NCBI RefSeq assembly: GCF_000150275.1
Contig: NW_002060949.1
Location: 4,744,753 to 4,808,752 of the forward strand
DNA length: 64,000 nucleotides
Direction of reading: 5' to 3'
Source: Trichoplax adhaerens
Lineage: Eukaryota > Placozoa > Uniplacotomia > Trichoplacea > Trichoplacidae
Shown here: positions 27,839-41,913 of the stretch, one piece after another
Layout: the number at the start of each line of letters is the position of its first letter
Position numbering within the stretch: position 1 is the stretch's first letter
Program-made: the position numbers and the translations under genes
The notes under the pieces: model-generated
The model's database searches: none
Told to the model about the DNA's origin: nothing
The model's input: the letters and a program-made list of their open reading frames with translations, nothing else

Positions 27839-29787
27839 AAAGAGAGAGAAAAAGGAAAATGGAAATGTTGCTGAATAAGGATAATAGTCATGATAATAAA
27901 TCAATCACAGATGGCTACTGCTGGATGATTGATTATCATCTTTGAAAGTTGTATCTTAATGAGGCGCCATACTATGAATGCTATAGTGAAAAGGCAATCA
28001 ATAATGGTGTCTGTACGTTTAGAGTCAAGCCAATGCTGGTTGCTACAGTTGAACCGAAGACAAAGTCAATTCACTTTATCCACTAGTACAATTAAAAATT
28101 TAAAAAATTGAGACTGCTAATATAATAGGCTAACGTTGTCGCTAACGATATCAAAATGATTTCAGGAAGTGAATCAATATGACTATCCAATGTATTTATC
28201 AGCATCCATTTAGACTTTTAGACTAGACCATTTGACCATTGTTGTTATAAGCTCATTTTTGACAGAGATCAATTCAGTTTTGTCAAGTTGTATGCGCTAT
28301 CAATGAATAATGGTACCAATAGTTCGATCACGTATTTGGGTTACTATCGATTTTTCCCTTTTAATTCATCATTAATCGTAAGATAACTTTCCCTACGTCT
28401 ATGTTACTCAATCTATCTATCAATCTATTCATTTTTACTTTACTTTATCGACAATCATTGATGATAGTTGATTTTCAGGAGAAAAAAAAATCATGTAGAT
28501 GCAATGACTAAGAGTTGATCAACAGTCAGCAGTATTTCTCTGCCTCTATTTTCACCATTCAAATTGTTGTTGTATTATCTATAGCATTGTTTTCACATCG
28601 CTCTTGAATGTTGTATCAATATTGTAAAGCTTGACAGGTAATGTATAATAGGATTCAATACTATATGTTGGTAAACTCTTGATATACAAAATGTCCACAG
28701 TAGATTATCCTCTAATCAGTCAATTCTACTAATATCAGTTGACATGTGCATTTGATTGCAAGCTTATCTATTTTATCCTATTTGTTGTTGTTATTCTATT
28801 CCAACTCATCTCTATGTACATTGTGTCAAGATGTAGACAGTAGTGATCAGTCGATGACAATAGTAGCTCATTTAACTATCGGCTCTGTTACATCATCTAT
28901 TAAATATCTATTTTAGACATATTTTATCCTCATTTTAAATTGTATTGATCATACTTGAAAAGTGAAGTTGGATAGAATAGTGATAGAAAGTGTATTGAAA
29001 AGATTAGAAAGCAAAATGCAAGAGATAGAAATTTAAAAAATTTTTTTTTAATTAGATAGAATGATTGATTTCATTCAATTTATTTTTACATTATTTGATT
29101 CATCTAGGATTGGATAAAAAGAAGCATGCACACAGTTCTACATACTCAACACATACAGTATACAAAAAGTAATAGTATATAAACATTTAGGATAAATAAA
29201 ACATCATTTGATCCAGATAGATGAGTAAGAATTTCAAAGAATTAAAAAAATTCACCTTGATTCTATTATGAATGCATTCTTTACTGGCTAATTTATCTAT
29301 TGTGCTATTCTTTTCTCCATCCGTTATTTATCTCTGTTTCAACTCTAATTTTCCAGTAAGCAAACTTGACTACTGTCTTGGTTGATCAAATATAGATATT
29401 AGCCAGTGGACGTTATTGGTAGGCAATGCTGTAGACAGATACAATTTGACAAATTAAATTTTAGTCATATTGAAATCCTCGTAGCTCCTATCACTCGACT
29501 TCATGTCATCGCTCCATTTTTCTCTTGCATATCAACGCATTGGGATACAAGACGATACTGATAGCAAATTATAATTAATTATCGATATTTTTTTTTCCCC
29601 TAGTTGTTGGATTCATTATTAATATTTTTGTTTTCTCAGGTTATTATTTTTCTCTCTTTAATTTTTATTTATTCTCTTTTTCCACGAACTCATTATTCTT
29701 TCATAGACTTTAGTCGAAAGTCATTCTATAAATCTCCCCTAATTTCTTTGTCTTCGTTTTCTTTAGCTTTTTTACTATTATGATTAT

Positions 29788-29826
29788 TATTATCATCATC
29801 ATCATCATCATCATAATCATCATCAC
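29788..29826. repeat. (ATC)n microsatellite
   Basis: Tandem ATC units with one ATA interruption, preceded by ATT units. There is no open reading frame across it, so it is not a coding homopeptide. Confidence 0.9.
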
Positions 29827-32800
29827 TATTAATTTCTTTTTAATATAGCATAATACCTGGTCTAATTTTATATTCGACAGGGGTTATCTAGTATTGATAG
29901 GGACCTGTTTTGTTGTTTTTTTGTTTTCTTCTGTGGGCTGGACCAGCAATTAACACGGTAAACAGTCCTCCAATAGCTATTGAATGGATATATTCTCTGG
30001 CATCTATGCCAAATGTTCACGTAAATATATTCTTATGTATTTTTATTCCAATTTAATCATTTAATCATCACGTCAACGATTTTGATACAACTAGAACGCG
30101 CATATTTTATTTTGAATATAACTCTATTTCATTCTTTTGATGGCAAATCATAATCAATGATGGTATAGGATGTTAATGGAATAACTTGTACACGAGTTGG
30201 TGTACTTCCGAAATGACATGTGTCCAAGAATAGGTTATTGCTATAAAATTAATGACGGAAAGATGGCCAATTGTCTATTATAACAAAACTTCCATATCCA
30301 TTATTTCTCATATCGTGCCTAATCTCTCACAAACGCGTCTTATTAGACCGTCTTTTAGGATTGATTAATCGATAAATAATTTGGCTTACTGTACCTATTT
30401 TGAATTCAAAGAATTTATTCCATTGCTAACCCATCGTTCTATTTTCATAAGTGATCATTTCATAATTACAAATTTTAGTCATCTATACAATTTGCAAATC
30501 ATTTGCATATGACTAACATTGATCTTTTCAAATCAAACAGAATTCCCTGTAAGGATATTAATTTAATATCTATGCCAATACAGCGGATTATCCATCAGTA
30601 TGACAATTTGTTTTAATTATAAAAGAAATATTTCAAAGTAATTTCTTACCTTGAATTGATTACATTAGTACTTATATTATCATACTTGATTGTTTAATGT
30701 AGTAGTAATAATATTGAACAGTTAATCTCAACTGAAGATAATACTAAACTGCAAATCATAGAATAAGATTGAGATACGTCAATTAAGGAATGATTATAAC
30801 AGATTGTATTCTATTACCGAATATATGCAGTAGTATTGCAATAGTTTCGGAATAGTACAAAGTGGATCTTTTAAAAATTATTTAATAGCATTTGATCATG
30901 TCACCAATTGTCATTAATTTTTTCTTGATAACTTACAGAGAATTTTCAATGAAAAAATATAATTTATGCCTAACTGATGTGTGAGTTCTCATAAGGTTTT
31001 AGCTAAAATATTTTTGAAATTGAAAATTTAGTTGATAAAAAATAGCTATCAGCAAAAATTGGCTACTCAATCTTTTTCTACCCGACATTATTAAAGTATA
31101 TTTTAATCCACCGTTATGATTATTCGTAGTCACTATCAACTAGCTACTCATTATTATCCTTATTCAATTGATAGAAAACTTCTAATGTATTAGATTAGAT
31201 ACCCAAAAGATGCTATTAAAGTAGATAATAAGCGATTGTATTGTAAGATAAAAATTAAACACGTATTGTGATTGAAACTATTGATATTTCTATTAGCATA
31301 TCAATCATTTCTTTTAATCGGCTGTTAAGACAGAAAGATTGCCAACAATAACCCAGCTTGCACTTGCTAAAATGATATCATTCATTAATTGACGTCTTTC
31401 AAAACATGGCATTAATTAAAGCGTTAAAAATAAAATAAAACACTATAGTTAGCAATTGAATCAGATGATTTTATCAATCTGTGATGGAGAAACTTGACCT
31501 TATTGATTTTGAATCCAAATTTAAATTTATGTTATTTGGACTTGATAGATGATTCGATAATATACGTATTTTTCAAAGTTGATTATTAATTAATTTTATC
31601 CTCTTAAACGGTATATTTTTTATTGATTGATTGCTATCACCTCTATATTATATTTGACCATTATATCGATGTATTTAGTAGACATAGTAAGCGACAATAC
31701 TAACATTATCTGCTCTATGACAAGCATTTAAACTAGATACAACTTATCAGTCGATAAATTTTGATAGTACTCTATGTCAATAGGCTCAATGTATAAAAAA
31801 ATATTGATCATCTTTGCATTTACACTTATTCGGTTTAAGTAGACATATCTAAGTCGATGATGTATGCCTACATACTATGTATCATTTATTTTGAAAAATA
31901 ATATTTAAAATTGACAACTTTGAACACCGCCAGTCTATATACATTAAGCACTAATTTCGATCTACCAACTTGTCCTGTTATGTGATATTGTTGGATCAGC
32001 ATCAGTCTAGCAACGTAAAATCAACATAGTAATGATGAAAGTTGGAGCGACAAATAGGATAATTATATAATTAATCACAATGTTGTACTTATTAAATGAA
32101 TCATCATTAGATAATTAGCCCTTTTAAAATTGAAATACAGAGTCTGTTAGTAAAATAAATGTAAATTGACGATGGAAAAAAATTAATTTTTTTCTCTTAC
32201 ATTGTGTGTTTAAAAACATATTGAGCCAGTGTACAGCATCCATTACTTAACTAATAGGTTATCGACAAGATATCAATTTAATCATCAAGGCGTGGCTAAA
32301 AGAACGACAGAAACATCTGTACTGGCTGACAGTAGAAAGACGTAGAATTGATATGGTTAATGTATTCCACACTATGCTATTATTTGTTGTTGTCTTTTTC
32401 ATTTTGAAATCATCCATGATCGTCATATTGAATGTTGGGTATTTTTACTTTCGACTATGTCAATCAAATTGAACCGTTCAGCACCTGTGAGGTCTTTGTT
32501 TGAGCAAAGTATTGATCTTAAATTCGTCCATATTTGTTTTCCTTGCTATATACAACAGAATATATAATTATTATTGAACGTAGATCAAATCTCATTAATT
32601 AATCGTTACAGAAAATAAATATCAAGATTACTATATATATACAGTATATGAGTGTGTTATACGCAAATTTATATTCAATAAACTAAACTCAATCGTATGC
32701 ATGTTGTGCTAATTTAGGCACATTATACACTATCTACAGCATAAGCAAATACCGTGCCGGTAGCTCATCACAAACATGATATTGAATAAACTGTTCGATT

Positions 32801-34551
32801 AGAATCAAAATATAAAATGGGATGATAGTTTTATAATAGAATAATCAAAAACTGATTGCATTCTATCATATTTTCGTATCTATTCTTAATAATATCATAA
32901 CCAATTATAAATATGACAATCATATGCGGATATGAAGTACTAATCAATCTAATATTATTCAACACTGCTGTTTCGGACAGGATTTTAATCAGTTGGTAAC
33001 GATAAAAGAGATTATTAGCAAGAGAATGATAATTTAAGTTATCTATAGTAATGGAAATTCGGTATAATATTCCTTAACCAGAATTATCTTAGCTTTTCAA
33101 CTTGTAAGTATTCTCATTAGAAAGGAAGAATGGTACCAATTACATAAGATTAAATGTAGAAAATGGTACTTTGTTTTAAGTAAAGAAATAAATTTAAGTT
33201 TAGATGTTACATTTGATATCTTAATCAATAGCTGTGAGTCAAGCTTTTAAATAATTATGATCTAGTAAATAGACACTTTCACATTCACACCAGAAAGAAA
33301 CATATAGCGTAAATAAAAGTATAAACAAGGAACAGATAGAATATAAACAGTAAACTTGAAATTCAGATATGATGTTTAATAGTATAATACAAAAGAATAC
33401 AGATAGTCTGTATGAACTGGTGTTTCAGTATCAATACAGGCTTAGAGTTGTAAATATCATATTAAGATAGACATATGAGTTCAAAATAAAATCTATAATG
33501 GAAGAATTTTTCTAGCCATGACAGCTTGCGACACTTTTAAATTATCTATGATTAAAATTGTTATTTTTCAAAATCGGTATCGCTGATCTATCTTTGATTT
33601 ATTATAATTACTTAAAAATAAAAACTAATAGTAGGATAACAGTTTAAATACTGTAGTTATCATTAAGAAATAAAAAGCTAAGAACAAAAGGGCTAAATTA
33701 ACGAAAGAAACAAAGTACTATCTTTTCTCTATAAATAAAATTTATATAGTTAGGATGAGTATAGAAATCATTATTGACGTTTATTCTTCGAGACCATTCG
33801 TATTATGTATATAATTATGGTCATATGCTAGGATAGAACAATATAAAATGTGAAGTACCTAACCAACAATGGATTGTTATTGATTAAAAATGAACAAATA
33901 ACACCCGCTGTAAAACAACAGTTGAGTTTTAAATTTAATTGATCACTCAAACTGTTTATTGTCTATATTTTCATTCCATGTTGTACATCGAGGCTAATTA
34001 TGCTAATACCCTAGATATCATTATTCTACTTAAAGAGATATACAAAAAAACGTGTCTTAATGCATTCTAAATCATAACAAATTCGTACATTGTATGACAG
34101 TAATATTAATTCCGAATGTAGAGGTTATCTTTTGGTTTAAGTATCATAAAATATTAGTGGAAGATGAAAATAAGATCCAATAATTAATATAAAATTTTAA
34201 ATCAAGATATGATAATATTATACAGTACAAAGATCAGAGATTATGTCTGATTAAAAATATTACTCTTAAAGTCAGGAAAAATAAAAGTTTTCACCGTTAG
34301 ACTAGTTCCTGATGATTCTTGCAGTATCTAATCTAGAAATTTATTGCTAATTGTAGAAGGTATCGGTATATTAATTGAAAATAAAAATAGAAGATTCTTC
34401 AGATTTTCTTTCTTTAATATGTTGGTTTTGTCAACTTAGTAGTTTCAATCACTTCAGTCTTCATTGCTCTCGTGTTACTAAAGTTTTTAATAATATGAAG
34501 GAATTAAAAACTAATTTTTATCGATGAAAATTCTGTATGAAAGATTAATGA

Positions 34552-34571
34552 ACTGCGAATCGATTCGCAGT
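34552..34571. repeat. Perfect 20-bp palindrome
   Basis: ACTGCGAATCGATTCGCAGT is identical to its own reverse complement with no loop. It stands alone in AT-rich intergenic DNA. It could be a dimeric protein binding site or a cruciform seed. Confidence 0.75.
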
Positions 34572-37500
34572 GCATTTATTTAATCAAATATAAATTATAC
34601 TGCTTCAAAATTATTAAAATAGTAAATATATTTAAGACAACCTTTAAATACTGTACTTTATACTAAATGATTGGATGGTTTGAAGATATATCCATAGGAA
34701 ATGGATGAGATTGAATAAATAGGATATTTTAAGTTTAAAAATAAAAAATTACTATTGCATTCAATATTGCTAAATGGTCTTTATTTGATGGCATAGGAAT
34801 TCATCTAGTTTTCGGTTGAAAAAATTATAGATTTGCCTTAAAGTGCATCTTATTAGCGAGGTGTTAGAAATCTTTTGGAAAACGAGTTAGTTTAATAAGT
34901 ATGTATTTACATTTCATTTTATTGTAGATACAGTTCAATCGATGATATTATTAGCAGCAGAAAACAAGCGAAAGATTATTTATCGATAAATCATAAAGTT
35001 CATTCAATATTTATCCATTACGCCTGATCAGTGCTGAGAGGTGATGGTTATGGTACTTATGGATCCTAAAGGATAATTTTTGTGAAAATTTTTAAATAAG
35101 AGCTACTGTACTGTTTTAAACTAAATTTTAAAATATCTTCCGATATTAGTAAACACTATTAACATATCCTATAGATTTTCATTCTTTTCTAAAATACTTG
35201 CAATTTTAAAGCCTTAGAAATTTGCAGTAATGGCAAGTAAATGAAAGTGCTAAACTAAGACCATATTTAGTACATCCAAGTTAATCTTAATATCTCTCTC
35301 TCTATATATATACGTATTATGATTAATTTGAATGAAACCAAAATTAGTTTTTATGTATACTTGCGGCTCTTATGTCAAAACAATCAATGTATTGTATTAG
35401 AATACCTAGGTATGATATGCTCATAGAACTACGTTTTGGCCTGTTCTAACAAGATTTGTTGATATACAGCATTTAAAAAAGTAATGCATAAGTGTAATGT
35501 TTCAGGAACCTGTATACTTTTATTTTATTTCTTGTAAACGAAATAAGATAAATTTCACACTACATTGTGGATAGAGAACTTAAATGTCCTTCGTCAAGAG
35601 ATACTTAGGCATAGAATCTTGCCTATTCTGCAAGGTGAAAAATATTACCGTTTGAGCATAAGAGAATGGATTAAATTTAGCCGAGATATTAAATACTACT
35701 CTAAATTTTAAAGTATCTGTACTACACGTATAATTTGAATATCGTAAAGGCATCGATTAAAAGTGTTGTGGATTGATTTCATCTCTGATCAGTGACAATA
35801 AAAGATTACATACGAAGCAAAGTACTAATTTTTGCTTTTGGCATTGATTAGAAGTAATATACTGCATATGCAATACATATCTGTATCAATATGCAGTCTT
35901 GCGGTAGCAAAGTCTATTTATGAAGTTAATAGACTTACATGAGTTTAATGCAATTTTTACTTCCATTTACTGAAAATTGAAACCCATTTTACTGAAACTA
36001 AGTTAATGTACAAATTTCTAGTCTATGCTGAGTATCTAGATATATCAAATGCTATATAATAGCGGCATATCTTTGAATTGATATTACTAGCATATATTTG
36101 TCTATATCGGGTAATGCTAGGAATCTCCTATTAATGTGCAGAAAAGTCAATAAAAACGCTTATATTAAGTATTTGTCGAAAGATAATATCTATGTTCAAT
36201 ATTATCATAATAAAGATGATCTAGTAAGGAGTTCTTACCCGAAATTTGAGTATAGCAGGTTAAGTTTACATTATAAACTAATAAAAAGATTTTCGTGCTA
36301 GAAATTAATTTAATATTTAACTACCTAACAGATTCTAAGTTTGAGTACTTGATCTATCCAAGTTACATTTTATCACGTATAAGACCAGTATATTTTATTT
36401 TAAATGATTAGATGAACCAAAAAAATAATTCCTCCTATAGCTTCTATCGTAGTATTCATTTATATGAGGACGCACATGGTATTATACGGATATATTTCAA
36501 TATTATAATATTGCTACTGTGATAAATGTAATATAACAGCAACCCTTTTTAAGATTCCCAATTACTTTTCAAGACAAACTTAACGCAAAAGAATACAAAA
36601 ATGATCTTAAAGAGATGACAAATTCAGGTAAGCTGTGGAAAATTATGATTAGCATACTCTAGGCATTAAATAAGTCATAAAATTACTATTGTCGTAATAA
36701 TCTTGTTTGGTTTGTCAAATAGCTATGATTCGATATTGTTCATGTCGTATTTGCAACATGAAAACGATAAAAACTTATTTCTTGATTATTTTATTAGTTT
36801 CTAAACTGTAAATACTGTATATAATTAACGCAAATATGTATTCGATAAACTTATTTCATAATTATATGTTACCATTAGATCTATTGGTTACATTAACTAA
36901 AGAATTATTTACTGCTATTTAATTATATATATTTATTAAACATAGTAATATGCTGTCCATATTAATTACTTTTCACCGAATGTATTAAGGAAGATTCCTT
37001 ATAAGATTACAAAAAACAGCTATTTTCTTCATTCAAGCAGAGGGACGAAAAATTTTATACTAGGAGGAATTCAATATTGAACATCAGTAGGATAATTAAA
37101 TTAAGAAGCGGCAATATCGTGTCTAAAAATTATCTTTTACGATTAAAAAGCACATAATATATTTATGATAGGAAGGAACTGATAAATTAGAACGGTTTCT
37201 AATAAAACTTTATTGTAACTATGAGATCAAAGACTGAATGTTGAATTTGAATTAATAATTGATGAAAATATCATTTTAAAATTATTTAATAGCTAGAATT
37301 GCAATTAGACAGATGAAATAGGACTTTAATGATATTGTAACAATTTATTTCCAATTTACCTTTTAATTGTATAGCATAGATTATAGTAGGTTATTTTCAT
37401 AAAGTATTATTTAAATTTTTTTCATTTACAGGTGCAAATAAAGCCTTTATGCCTGGAAAATTAAGAATTGTTAGTAGTCAATAGTTGCTAATGATTCATA

Positions 37501-40500
37501 AACTGTCATGACATTTTAATTGTTTATTTTTAAATATATCTACTTTAATCTACTAATTACATCGGACTTGATGATGAGATATGGTTATTAAATATATCTA
37601 TTTTTTGACAATATTTATTACTGCTTGCTGATTTTTCATAACTTTAAGGTAAATTATAAACTTGTATCACTAATAAGCCACAGGTATTTTGTGACGAGAA
37701 TGGACTCCTGCTGGTAGTATACAAGTATAAAAGGAATAGAAATATCAATAAGCGACCATAATATATTAAAAATTAGACACAAACATTTACCTATCTAAAT
37801 ATCAATCATAACTTATTGATGCCATCTCCTGTCAAAATAGATTTCAATTAGCCGATTGTTTTGCAAGACTTATCAGAATTTTAAACAATTTAACTTTTAT
37901 GCTTACTATTAATATTGCTACACTCTAATTAAATAATAAAAATTTCTTTTTATTAATACATAGTAATATCCAATTTATTTTACTTCATCAAATTCATGCT
38001 GGTTATCTTAGTTTCGTATAATTAATGATATCGTCGAAGGTAGAGCTCGTGATAAGGTGCAGTAATTAGTTAAAAATTATTAAGGATTAATACAGACTGG
38101 AATTGCTAATATTGATACTAAAAGGGAGAACTGAAAGAACCCGCTTTCATCCAAGACAAATAAAGCCTAGTGAAAAAGCAAAGTACAAATTACGTATCAC
38201 TACGTTGTAGTTAGAAATTAGTAAATCTGGTTATCATTTTGATTTAATATTATGATTTCATTAAAATATCGCCATTACTAGTAAGATTTTATGATTCTTC
38301 TGTTCTTAATTGCCTGTAGTTACGATAACATAATAATATTACAGGTAAGAATATTATGTAAGCTACGATAAGGCGTTCTTTATATCAGTGTAATATTATT
38401 CGTGTTTTCGGCTGGCATTGAAATGAAATATGATTCGAAATTTGCCGTTAACAGCTTTAATTGTTTGAAGCACCCTTGTATATTTAGTTTTAACTAGCCA
38501 ATCGATCAGTTAACTGATAAATTAAAGAGTCTTTAATATGAATATATCAAATATTTCTTACTTTTTGTTAGCTTATACGGTATTATATTAGTTCTATGAG
38601 TGATTATTTTGAAAATGTAAAATGCGCACAATAGGGATTGTCACAGTAGAAATATAATTATAATGGCTGAAGTATTACCTTTAGCTGAAGATGATATTTA
38701 TACGTCTATTTTTGGCGATAACACAAATAGTCTTACCAAATAGTATAGTTCAGTTAGGTTCAGAGTAACAAAATTTTACAATTTGTTATTCTAGCAACTG
38801 TCATCAAAGGCAAAATGATAGACTTATTGTATATGGTTTTAAAGATAGCACTAGTAATTTTGTACCTATCTATTTATAGTCACGTATTTCAAGATAGCTG
38901 AGCTCTTTTAATAATTTTCTGTTTCTAATCATAATTATAACATAAATATGCTCAATATTGTTTCTAGATCATTGCGTATATGTATTATATTAGCGCACAT
39001 ATGAACGTTTTCAGAGATATTTATTAACTTCTGTACTTATGATTGCAGTATGAGTATTTCAAAATCTTTGAAAATTTTTCATTTAACTTATAGTTTTAGA
39101 TTCTATTCATCGATGCAAAGTATTGGCCATTCAAATTCATCTCATACAGTAAAGATTTAATGATATCCTACGATATATCGACAATAATAATATTTGTAGT
39201 GCCAGTAATACAGCCATCATCCTTAGTAACATCATTAATCACTATTAATCAACCGTCTATTGTTAAGCTATACTGTGTATGAATCCAGCCAGTAGCTTTT
39301 TACTGTAGCCTTAATATGACTGCTAACAAAGGCGGTCGTAATACTGCTACCTACACGCTCGACACTTGTTCTAGTACAACTTAGTTTACATCGTGTTTGT
39401 AGGTTAATAAATTACAGCCCAATACTTACAGCGGAGAAATTAAGACTACGAGTCTATCATCCAGTCTGCCCTTTCGTCATTTAGTTATAATACAATTTAA
39501 ATATTAGGAATTTACTATCGCAACAGTAATTGTGCATATCTGTCTTAGATCAATCTATGAAACCCTAAATTTTTTATTAGAAAATGAACTAATTTATGGT
39601 ACAAGTAAGTAGATTTTAGTGGCTATTACTGAGGTGTAAAATAAAACATGCTGTTATCTATACATGTATTGATGAATTTCAGATCATTATACAGTATTAT
39701 CAGTGAATTTTAAGGTATGTTATCTACCGAATACCAGATAGAAAATAGGAATTTTGCCATTGTTATAAGTCACTTGATAGTAATTGGATTGTAATGATAT
39801 ATTGTAAAATTGCTATATTATGTTGTTACTATAGATAATTATGCAGATAGCTCCTGGTGAAGAACTAATTCATCTAGTAAAGTTAAGTTAGCAAAATAAG
39901 CCAAGACCTAATCGTAATATTTTTGAGACAGTTTATCACGCTCATTGTGTTGTAAAGTGCTGTAAACTTCCTTAGTATTGGATCGTAGATTTTACGAGTT
40001 TTTATCATTATTATTAGCCATGTTAGTATGATGTACGGCACCATTGTGTGGTTTTCGATAATTATCTAAAGGTATATTTCGTAGTAGCTCATAGCTGTAG
40101 ACTGTCGTGGACTATTCTATGTTAAAGTACAAATGACCACATACAGTAGGTTGTCAAGTCGCTATTGATGCTAGAGGTAAAATAGATATGTAACTCATAC
40201 ATTGCTTTAGCTGGAGAAATAAATTCTACGTAAATACTGTAGCTGTTGCTCTATCGAATTATAATGTAGATGGTCCGCTATAAAGTACTGTTGTTACTGA
40301 TGAGAATAAATGTAAAATAACTTAGAATATTACTGAGCTGATCGTAGCTGGAAACGTTATGAAAAGTATATATATATAACTTTAGATTATGCAGTAGTTG
40401 CGTCAAAAAATCTTTGCAGTGATTGTACTGTACTCCAGCTAGGGTTGAGCTGTATGCAAACTACCTTTGTACGCGTATAAAGATACGAATAAAGCTCTAA

Positions 40501-40600
40501 TTTTCTACGATTTTGAAATTTTGAGATCGGTTATATCACAAGTGCATATTACGGTATTAACATTAATTAATCAAGCTAGTAGCTGCAACTTAAGGTTAAT

Positions 40601-40945
40601 ATATTATTACGCATGAATTTCAACGGAATATAACTTTGATATTTGAACGAAGAAACTGGATATCGCTATAGTATACATTGTACAAGTACTGTACCGTACT
40701 GAATGCTTCTACGGGCATACAGCATTCATATATAAGTAATTTTAAATATTATTACACATGAATTTCAACGGAATATAACTTTAATTTTTGAACGAAGAAG
40801 CTGGATATCGTTATAGTGTACATTTGTACAAGTACCGCACTGTACTGAATGCTTCTATGGGCATACAGTATATATAAATAACTTTAAATATTATTACACA
40901 TGAATTTCAACGGAATATAAACTTTGATTTTTGAACGAAGTACTG
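40601..40945. repeat. Tandem repeat, 142-145 bp unit, 2 full copies plus a partial
   Basis: Copies start at 40601, 40746 and 40888, each with ATATTATTAC then CATGAATTTCAACGGAATAT and a TTTGAACGAAG block. The full copies continue through a GTACAAGTAC-GTACTGAATGCTTCT segment and a GGGCATACAG end. The third breaks off after the GAACGAAG block. A lone diverged copy of the AATTTCAACGGAATA part lies at 41527-41573. No long frame runs through the units. They sit about 1 kb upstream of the POLDIP2 start. Confidence 0.85.
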
Positions 40946-41526
40946 CGTACCGTTTTGGGGCTCAATAAGCAACGAAAGTAGATAAGTTTGTGGAATTTAT
41001 TGTAAGAACAGTCACGGAATAAGTAGGAGTTGCAAACATAAGTATCAGAATACTGTTGTTAATAGGATTTAACAGGGTATGTAACGAGAAGATCGCGAGG
41101 TCTTCTTTTTCCTAGTTTGTTGTAAATGAAGTTACGGTTGGTTTTATTGTAATAAAGCTTAATTCGGTTTTTAAATCCAGTTAGACTGATTTATTGTGGA
41201 TCCTGTAAGAATTGGCTTTACTACCATAACATCCATAGTCTTGCTAGTAGCATGCAAGGTATAATAGCCAATATTCCCATATACAGTACAGTATAAGACA
41301 CTGAGGATCTTTATCAATCTACATAATTGGCATAGTCCAAGTTTTTCCACACAATTGTTGCAATATACAGGTGCTGTACCATAATGTACTGTACGTCGAG
41401 AGTCTGATTAATACAATGGCACCCTGAAAAAATAAAATTCTGCAAGTTAAATGAAGCCAAAACTAGGTCAATTCTATATGTAATCGTAGCCTAATAACTC
41501 ACAAATGCCGTTCTACGGGTACCTAT

Positions 41527-41573
41527 AAATATTATACAGGAATTTCAACGGAATACAACTTTCATTTTTGAAC
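41527..41573. repeat. Detached copy of the 145-bp repeat core
   Basis: AATTTCAACGGAATACAACT followed by TTCATTTTTGAAC matches the first third of the tandem unit at 40601-40945 with a few changes. It shows the unit has spread locally rather than only by tandem slippage. Confidence 0.75.
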
Positions 41574-41604
41574 AACTGGCTGCCATCGAAAATAATATAT
41601 TCAT

Positions 41605-41863
41605 ACTGTAATATTAAATACTGCAGTCCTGTACAGTGTACAGTGTACAGTATATAGACTGTAGGAGACTACAGTGTACAGTACTGTACACTCACTCGGT
41701 GTACTGTACACTGTACAGCATGTGATACAGGGAATGGACAAGAACACGTCATGGCGACAATACTGTACACTATAATATTGTACTATACAGTATAATGTCC
41801 TGTCGTAGATCATACATTAAGCACTGTAGATTAGGACTGTACAGTACAGGTACAGTACCGTGC
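41605..41863. repeat. TACTGTAC/GTACAGTA palindrome cluster at the POLDIP2 promoter
   Basis: Dense, overlapping self-complementary words of the GTACTGTACAGTAC type, irregularly spaced, end about 50 nt before the POLDIP2 ATG. Scattered weaker copies continue left to about 40.7 kb. The stretch can fold into many alternative hairpins. Chance open frames crossing it are rich in Tyr, Cys, Thr and Val only because of this motif. A similar cluster precedes PRODH. Confidence 0.85.
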
Positions 41864-41913
41864 ACTCTTCAAGCGCTACCAGGACGCTCGACGAAGACAC
41901 CAGTGGAATCAAG

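Larger units (their letters stand above)
22571..41600. other. Gene-free upstream flank of FoxA
   Basis: About 19 kb with no exon chain I can support. The part nearest FoxA (about 22.6-29.8 kb) differs from the rest: it is full of A or T homopolymers, purine/pyrimidine tracts, two long G runs and many GATCA, ATCGAT and TGATGAT words. It includes an octamer ATGCAAAT at 25090-25097 and FoxA-type TATTTAC words at 22809 and 23176. From about 30 kb on it is plain AT-rich DNA until repeats begin near 40.6 kb. A large FoxA cis-regulatory region is the simplest reading, but this is inference. Confidence 0.45.

Noticed and set aside
36098-36301. Open frame of 67 codons
   Set aside because: Composition is fairly protein-like, but it begins with TTG, has no nearby exon partner and matches no family I know; not enough to call.
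41601-41813. Minus-strand frame rich in Tyr, Cys, Thr and Val
   Set aside because: It is the translation of the TACTGTAC palindrome cluster, not a protein.
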